Assembly (NCBI GenBank): GCA_027924585.1
Contig: BSBM01000092.1
Span: forward strand, 8,550,001-8,614,000
Direction of reading: 5' to 3'
DNA: 64,000 bases
Source: Larix kaempferi
Taxonomy: Eukaryota; Streptophyta; Pinopsida; Pinales; Pinaceae
In this document: positions 59,098 to 64,000 of the stretch, piece by piece
Layout: every line of letters begins with the position of its first letter
How positions within the stretch are numbered: position 1 is the stretch's first letter
The notes under the pieces: model-generated
What the model saw: the letters and a program-made list of their open reading frames with translations, nothing else
What the model was told of the DNA's origin: nothing
Database searches by the model: none
Position numbers and translations under genes: made by a program

Positions 59098-60555
59098 AAC
59101 TAGGAAGGTATTTCTCAACACAGTTCTTCTAGCACAAGTCATCTTCTCTGGATCATCGTCACTGGATAATCGTCATCGAGTCATCATCACTGCTGCTGCT
59201 ATCTCAATCAATCTCTGAATCTACTCATCATAGGAAGTTCTACAGAGCCAGTCCTTTTTCATACTGGATGCAAGCCCACCACCTGCAGGTCTTCATCATC
59301 ACTGGCCATACTGTGGAATCCTCAGGACTTATTACGTGCGTCACAAAACTTGGCTGCAGCATCCCAGGCTATTACGAGCACACAGCTCTACCTATAGGAT
59401 CTCCCAGGAGCACATTACATGTGACCCATCACAAAACCTGGCTGAAGCATCCCAGGCTGTTACCAGCACGCGGCTCTACCTGTCGGATCTCCCAGGAGCA
59501 CATTACATGTGATCTCACCACAAAACCTGGCTGAAGCATCCCAGGCTGTTACGAGCACACAGCTCTACCTGTCGGATCTCCCAGGAGCACATTACATGTG
59601 GTCCACCACAAAACCTGGCTGAAGCATCTGAGGCCTTTTTCATCCTGTCCAGATCTCCCAGGAGCAAATTACATGTGGTCATGGCAAAACCTGGCTGAAG
59701 CATCTGAGGCCTTTTTCATCCTGTCCAGATCTCCCAGGAGCAAATTACATGTGGTCATGGCAAAACCTGGCTGAAGCATCTGAGGCCTTTTTCATCCTGT
59801 CCAGATCTCCCAGGAGCAAATTACATGCCATAGGAAAAAACCTCGCAAGAGCATCTGCCAGATATCCCAGGGCACCGAATTACATGCCATAGGCAAAACC
59901 TCAAAAGACTATCTGCAGATCTCCCAGGGCACAAATTACATGTCCTTCCAAGCAAAACCTTGCAAGAGCATTTGCCAGATGTCCCAGGGCACCGAATTAC
60001 ATGCCATAGGCAAAACCTCGAAAGACCATCTGCAAATCTCCCAGGGCACAAATTACATGCTTTCCTGCACAACCTGATCCACGGCCACAAAGTATCATCT
60101 GATACTCATCATCATCACTGCAACATCCTGCTGCATGTCATCTGGAGAAGCTCGTCATCCACGATCATCCTGATCATACAATGCATCCATCTGATGCACA
60201 CATAGATACATGATCCACACAATGTATCCATCTACCTGATCATACAAAGATACATGATCCACACAATGTATCCATCAACATACATGATCTGCCTAATCAT
60301 ATAAAGATACATGATCCACACAATGTATCCATCAACATCCAACATGATGCGTTCAAAATACATACACATGATCCATCTGATCATATCCAGCATCCAACAT
60401 GATGCATATACAAAATACATACAATGATCCAACTGATCATATCTAAGCAGAAACCAGAACATCCTCCTGATGTTCATCATTCAGCGCTTACATCCACAGC
60501 CATGTGAAGGATCCTCCTTCCAACATGCTTGGAATGGCTTCAGCAAATGTGTCCA
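59098..60555 (-). repeat. Copia-3 3' untranslated region with tandem repeats
   Basis: From about 59300 to 60070, units containing CTCCCAGGAGCACATTACATG and AAAACCTGGCTGAAGCATC (plus-strand reading) recur with changing length. They lie in the same position as the unrelated 67-base repeats of copia-2. Bases 60160-60450 repeat ATACATGATCCACACAATG and similar words. The open frames here are by-products of the repeats. Confidence 0.75.
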
Positions 60556-61226
60556 TCACTTATTCCTCGAAGTGTCCTCGATCTGAAGAACGCCAAGCCT
60601 CTCTCTGAAGTACTCGAACTTCACCCTGGCTAGTGGCTTCGTCAACACATCTGCAATCTGCTCGTCCGTCGCAACATACAGGAGCTTCACAGCTCCTCTC
60701 TGCACCATATCCCTGATATAGTGATATTTGATCTCTATGTGTTTCGACCTGTCATGAAACACTGGGTTCTCGGATAGCTTCACACAACTCTGGTTATCAC
60801 AGAAGATAGCGGGAGATCAAATAACTCAGACAGTAGCTTCCGTAGCCATACTGCCTCACAACTAGTTGAACAGGCTGCAACATACTCTGCCTCAGCTGTA
60901 CTCAGTGCTACACAGGACTACTTCCTGCTAAACCAAGAGATCACACCTGATCCCATACTGAAGCAGCACCCAGATGTGCTCTTCCTATCTGCAGCACTGC
61001 CAGCCCAATCTGAATCAACATAACCCTGCAAGTTAAACTTTTGATTCGCCTCATACCTGAGCCCATAATCCACTGTACCCTTCAGGTACCTCAGAATATG
61101 CTTTACAGCAACCAGGTGAACACTCCTCGGATCCGTCAGGAACTGGCTCAATGTGTTCATAGCAAAGCAAATGTCTGGTCTCGTGTTCGTCAGGTACATC
61201 AAGGACCCAATCATCTGGCGATACAT
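60556..61226 (-). pseudogene. Copia-3 RNase H and pol end
   Basis: The sequence reads MYRQMIGSLMYLTNTRPDI, YLKGTVDYGLRYEAN, DSDWAGSAADRKSTSGCC and SWFSRK, then a TAG at 60918-60920. After a frameshift it continues KLSENPVFHDRSKHIEI and ADVLTKPLARVKFEYFRERL to the stop at 60556. It is closely similar to copia-2 at 41004-41650. One stop and one shift make it inactive. Confidence 0.85.
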
Positions 61227-61262
61227 AGAGACATCAATCGGCTCAGATGAAGCATCACATAG

Positions 61263-61880
61263 AAGCTTCAGATTTTATGCCATAGGTGTGGCCATGGCTT
61301 TGCAATCCATCATCCCGAACCTCTTTGGGATATCTACTGCATACTTCCCTTGTCCAAGGAAGATTCTATTTGCACTCTGCCACACCTCCATGCCAAAAAC
61401 AAATAGTGCATCATCCCCAAGTTCTTCATCTCGAACTCGGTAGTAAGCTTCCGCTGCATGTCGGCAATCAATCTATCTTCGCCATACCAAGTTCTGCACA
61501 TATATGATTTCCTATCATGAGTCTCAGAACCAAGTGGCTGCTCTACATACACTTCTTCTTCAACTACACCATTCAAGGAAGCTGTCTTGAATCCATCTGG
61601 TGTATCTTCTATTTCATCACTTTTATATTTCTCAATGCTGCCATCTGCAACATGCTTGATCTGATAGTTCCATTTGGAAGTCATAGCAAACTTCCCTTCA
61701 TGTCTTGGGATTACATCCCAAACATCATTCTTCATGATCGACGGATCATGGCATTTCATTTCTTCATCCCAGATCCTGGGAACTTCAATATCTTCAATAT
61801 CTTCAATAGATATCTTTGTTGCTGGAACAAAATGTTGTAGTTCTTCTTTTGTAGGAGATGGCATATGATCTTTCCTACAC
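61263..61880 (-). pseudogene. Copia-3 internally deleted reverse transcriptase
   Basis: A compressed reading frame keeps only scattered reverse transcriptase pieces: NDVWDVIPRHEGK, ADGSIEKYK, KTASLNGVVEEEVYVEQP and RKLTTEFEMKNLGMMHY. The central part with the YVDD active site is missing, although the frame stays open for 193 codons. An acceptor-like TTGTGTAG precedes GAAAGATCATATGCC, matching the copia-2 junction at 27794. Confidence 0.75.
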
Positions 61881-63455
61881 AACAAGTTAAATTGCATGAT
61901 TAGAAAACATCTCATAGTTTTCAGAACAAATTCTTACACATAAAGAAATATGCCATACAGTCATGCAATTATCTTAGCCAATGCTTCAATACAACATTTA
62001 TCCATATTCCGTAACTTTCTAGATGCCTTCCAATCTCTACCAGAACATTGTTAAGAGTGTGCACAACTCCCAACATGTCAGCAAAGAGGTTTCATTCTAG
62101 ATAAGTAGCAATGGAATGTTGTACAGTGCCATAGGCCACTTACCCATGCATATTAGGAGTATACTGTTCATCAATGCAATTATTCTAATATGCATAATAC
62201 ACAACCTAATTCTAGGAACATCAATATATACATTATTGAACAGTATTATTTAAGAAATGACAATTCAAATACTTAGCTTTGTTTGTTCGTTGGGTGGACT
62301 CCCTCTGAGTCTTCGCTTCCTTGCAGGAGCTGCTGGAGTCCTAATCTAAAGTAGCTTCTTCTACACCTTTCTGTTGTGGGATGTAGAGAGATGGTCAACT
62401 CCCTCTGAATATCTGCATCCTTGCATAAACCACTGGAGTGTACTCCCTCTTGATCTTTTCTTCCTGGATTACCTGTTCTTGAATCTCATATTCATCCTTG
62501 GTCCCTATGCATGCTTATTAGTATCATGAATGTGTTATCCTTGTGATCTCATATAAAATCATACATTCATTAGTATACTATTAAAACACAATAATCTCAA
62601 GCATGTATAGTCATGATCATTTCAAACAGAAATAATAAGCATTAGCATTCAAGGTTTATGTAGGATTCTTATGGTTAGTTAAATTATAAGAAACATAACA
62701 TGTCTAAACCTGTAATTACTCAAACCTATGACTCTTCAGATTAGTTGAATCATCAATCAAGATAAGAGATATAAAATGCATAAAACCTGTGATTATTCAA
62801 ACCTATACCATCATGATTCTTCTGGTTAGTCATATCATCAATTATGGTAAGAAACATAATATGCATACAATCATGATTATTCAAACCTATGACTTCATGA
62901 ATAATCATTATCAACAACAGTATAAGATCCTAACACAAGGTAGGATTCTATCTTGATATAGGAAAAACATACCTGGATTAGCATGCTAGCTATTTATGTC
63001 TAACATACTCACATGATGTCTTCTTGTTCTTCTTCAATGACTTGTGCTAGTAACCTGTATATCTCATAGGTTAACTATTACAAAACCAAGTTATACATAC
63101 CTCGTAAATGGATCTTCTATGAGATCCATGACAATGGATGAATCTTTGTCCTCATGTTATCATGATCATATGTTCTTGGACCAGAACATGATTTGTCTTT
63201 CTTGGTGTACCTTTCATGTTAGTAGACAACATAAACCTCATACAACACCATAATGCATTAGTACAATCATAAGTGTCAACAACCTAACCAATGAATATCT
63301 TCTATCATGCATTCATAATTTTGTTAAGGTGATACGACAAATCTAAAATCAAGATTGTACTAATCGTAATAACATGAAGACAAACATACCATAAACTTAA
63401 TCATGGACAAATATCGAAACATACCTCGATGATTCATACCTGTCGAGATCGCTTG
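61881..63455 (-). other. Copia-3 shared non-coding block
   Basis: AT-rich sequence without a long frame, alignable in pieces to copia-2 21620-21811 plus 26500-27794. It is bounded by CTCGACAG|GTATGA on one side and TGTGTAG|GAAAG on the other, so it could be removed as an intron. Additional GTATGT words follow AGG or CAG inside it. Confidence 0.55.
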
Positions 63456-64000
63456 TAATCTTCTTATGTAAGGCCTTAGCCTCATCTCCCTCTGAAACAG
63501 GAACTCCTTCACTTATGTAGGTGACCAATCCATCTTCTTCTAGGATTAACCCAATCCACTTGATTTGCAAGAACTGGACCTGGAGCTGGATATGGGTTTG
63601 TCAGAGAAACCCCAAAAATTCAAACTTTGAATTTCAAACTTCCGAAAGGATAGAAATATGCGCCTTGATGAGCTGATCAAGCTAGTATATTTAGAATTTG
63701 AAAACTGCAAAGTTTCACTCCTCAATTTTGCCTTTGAAACTTTCAGATTCACTGGACGTGACCCTAAACTGGGGTTTGATGAAGCCCACTCTTCTGTCCA
63801 ATCAAAAGGTTTGAACCAAAGCTCTAAGCTTCTAATTTTCTGAGGAGCTTCCAGCCGTGGTCACAGATTTCAAAAATTCCCATTTTTATAGAAGCCCTAA
63901 TTTTCCACTTTTCTGATCAAAGTCTCGAACTAGGGTCTGATCAAACCCGACCTTCTTCCCAACCAAAAAATCTGATCTTGGTCTCTAAATTTTTATTTTT
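63456..64000 (-). pseudogene. Copia-3 gag start and leader
   Basis: Residues LILEEDGLVTYISEGVPV, SEGDEAKALHKKITSDLDR (63456 to about 63560) match the copia gag N-terminus, as in copia-4 (EPEGDEDKAKHKK). The frame then meets the GTATGA junction. Upstream (63560-64000) is leader sequence with no gene. The element's 5' LTR lies beyond the window. Confidence 0.6.

Larger units (their letters stand above)
58440..64000 (-). mobile_element. Copia-3: Ty1/copia sister of copia-2, 5' end outside window
   Basis: On the minus strand it has a gag start, the shared non-coding block, a shortened reverse transcriptase, RNase H, repeats, a polypurine tract (AAGAGGGAG, 59089-59097) and a 3' LTR ending at 58440. 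It shares layout and sequence with copia-2, including the block lacking most of gag and integrase. It is inserted in the LINE; the flank CAATG (58435-58439) cannot be checked against the missing 5' side. Unlike copia-2 it carries no nested insertions in view. Confidence 0.85.

Noticed and set aside
1-64000. tRNA, rRNA or bacterial-type genes and operons.
   Set aside because: No cloverleaf, rRNA signature or ribosome-binding-site pattern was seen; the only tRNA-related sequences are primer binding sites of copia elements.

Overview
The window looks like repeat-rich chromosomal DNA from a seed plant with a large genome. A gymnosperm is the likeliest guess, but that is inference. It contains initiator-tRNA-Met primer binding sites, Ty1/copia and Ty3/gypsy polyproteins, plant-type hAT transposases, a plant LINE ribonuclease H, and one host exon encoding the N-terminal part of peptide deformylase. 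Almost everything else is transposable element, and most of the layout can be fixed base by base from target-site duplications (TSDs).

Left block (1-13046). The 3' part of a Ty3/gypsy element (pol, then a 4 kb LTR at 7367-11358) runs on the + strand. A hAT element with an open transposase frame (hAT1, 1620-5202) splits its pol, with an 8-bp TSD. The gypsy element itself sits in the gag of a minus-strand copia element (copia-4, 11359-12731). Copia-4 lies in the 3' end of another LTR (to about 13046), which interrupts copia-1.

Central block (13047-56200). Copia-1 (+) is interrupted inside reverse transcriptase by a solo LTR of family A (13286-52304). Copia-2 (15477-50516, TSD ATAAG) is inserted in that solo LTR. 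Copia-2 carries four solo LTRs in a mirror-like order: A(+) 16202-20750, C(+) 21817-26494, C(-) 28297-40746, A(-) 41674-48769. C(-) holds hAT2 (28724-32113) and another A(-) LTR (33793-39606). That LTR holds a CCGG-rich non-autonomous hAT (34531-35883). A(-) 41674-48769 holds a 2.5 kb insertion containing an array of about 18 short hairpins. The deepest chain is copia-1 > LTR-A > copia-2 > LTR-C > LTR-A > hAT: five nested junctions, or six levels if copia-1 lies in the deformylase intron.

Right block (55983-64000). A copia LTR lies just downstream of peptide deformylase exon 1 (56420-56914, minus), which ends at a clean GT splice donor. No later exon is visible, so the TE pile is either a very long first intron or marks a truncated gene. 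Beyond lie a LINE 3' fragment (to 58439) and copia-3 (58440 to the window end, minus), a sister of copia-2. Comparing copia-3 with copia-2 shows the uninterrupted site of one LTR-C insertion.

No tRNA, rRNA, CRISPR array or bacterial-type operon was seen. Most open frames inside the LTRs appear to be chance frames.
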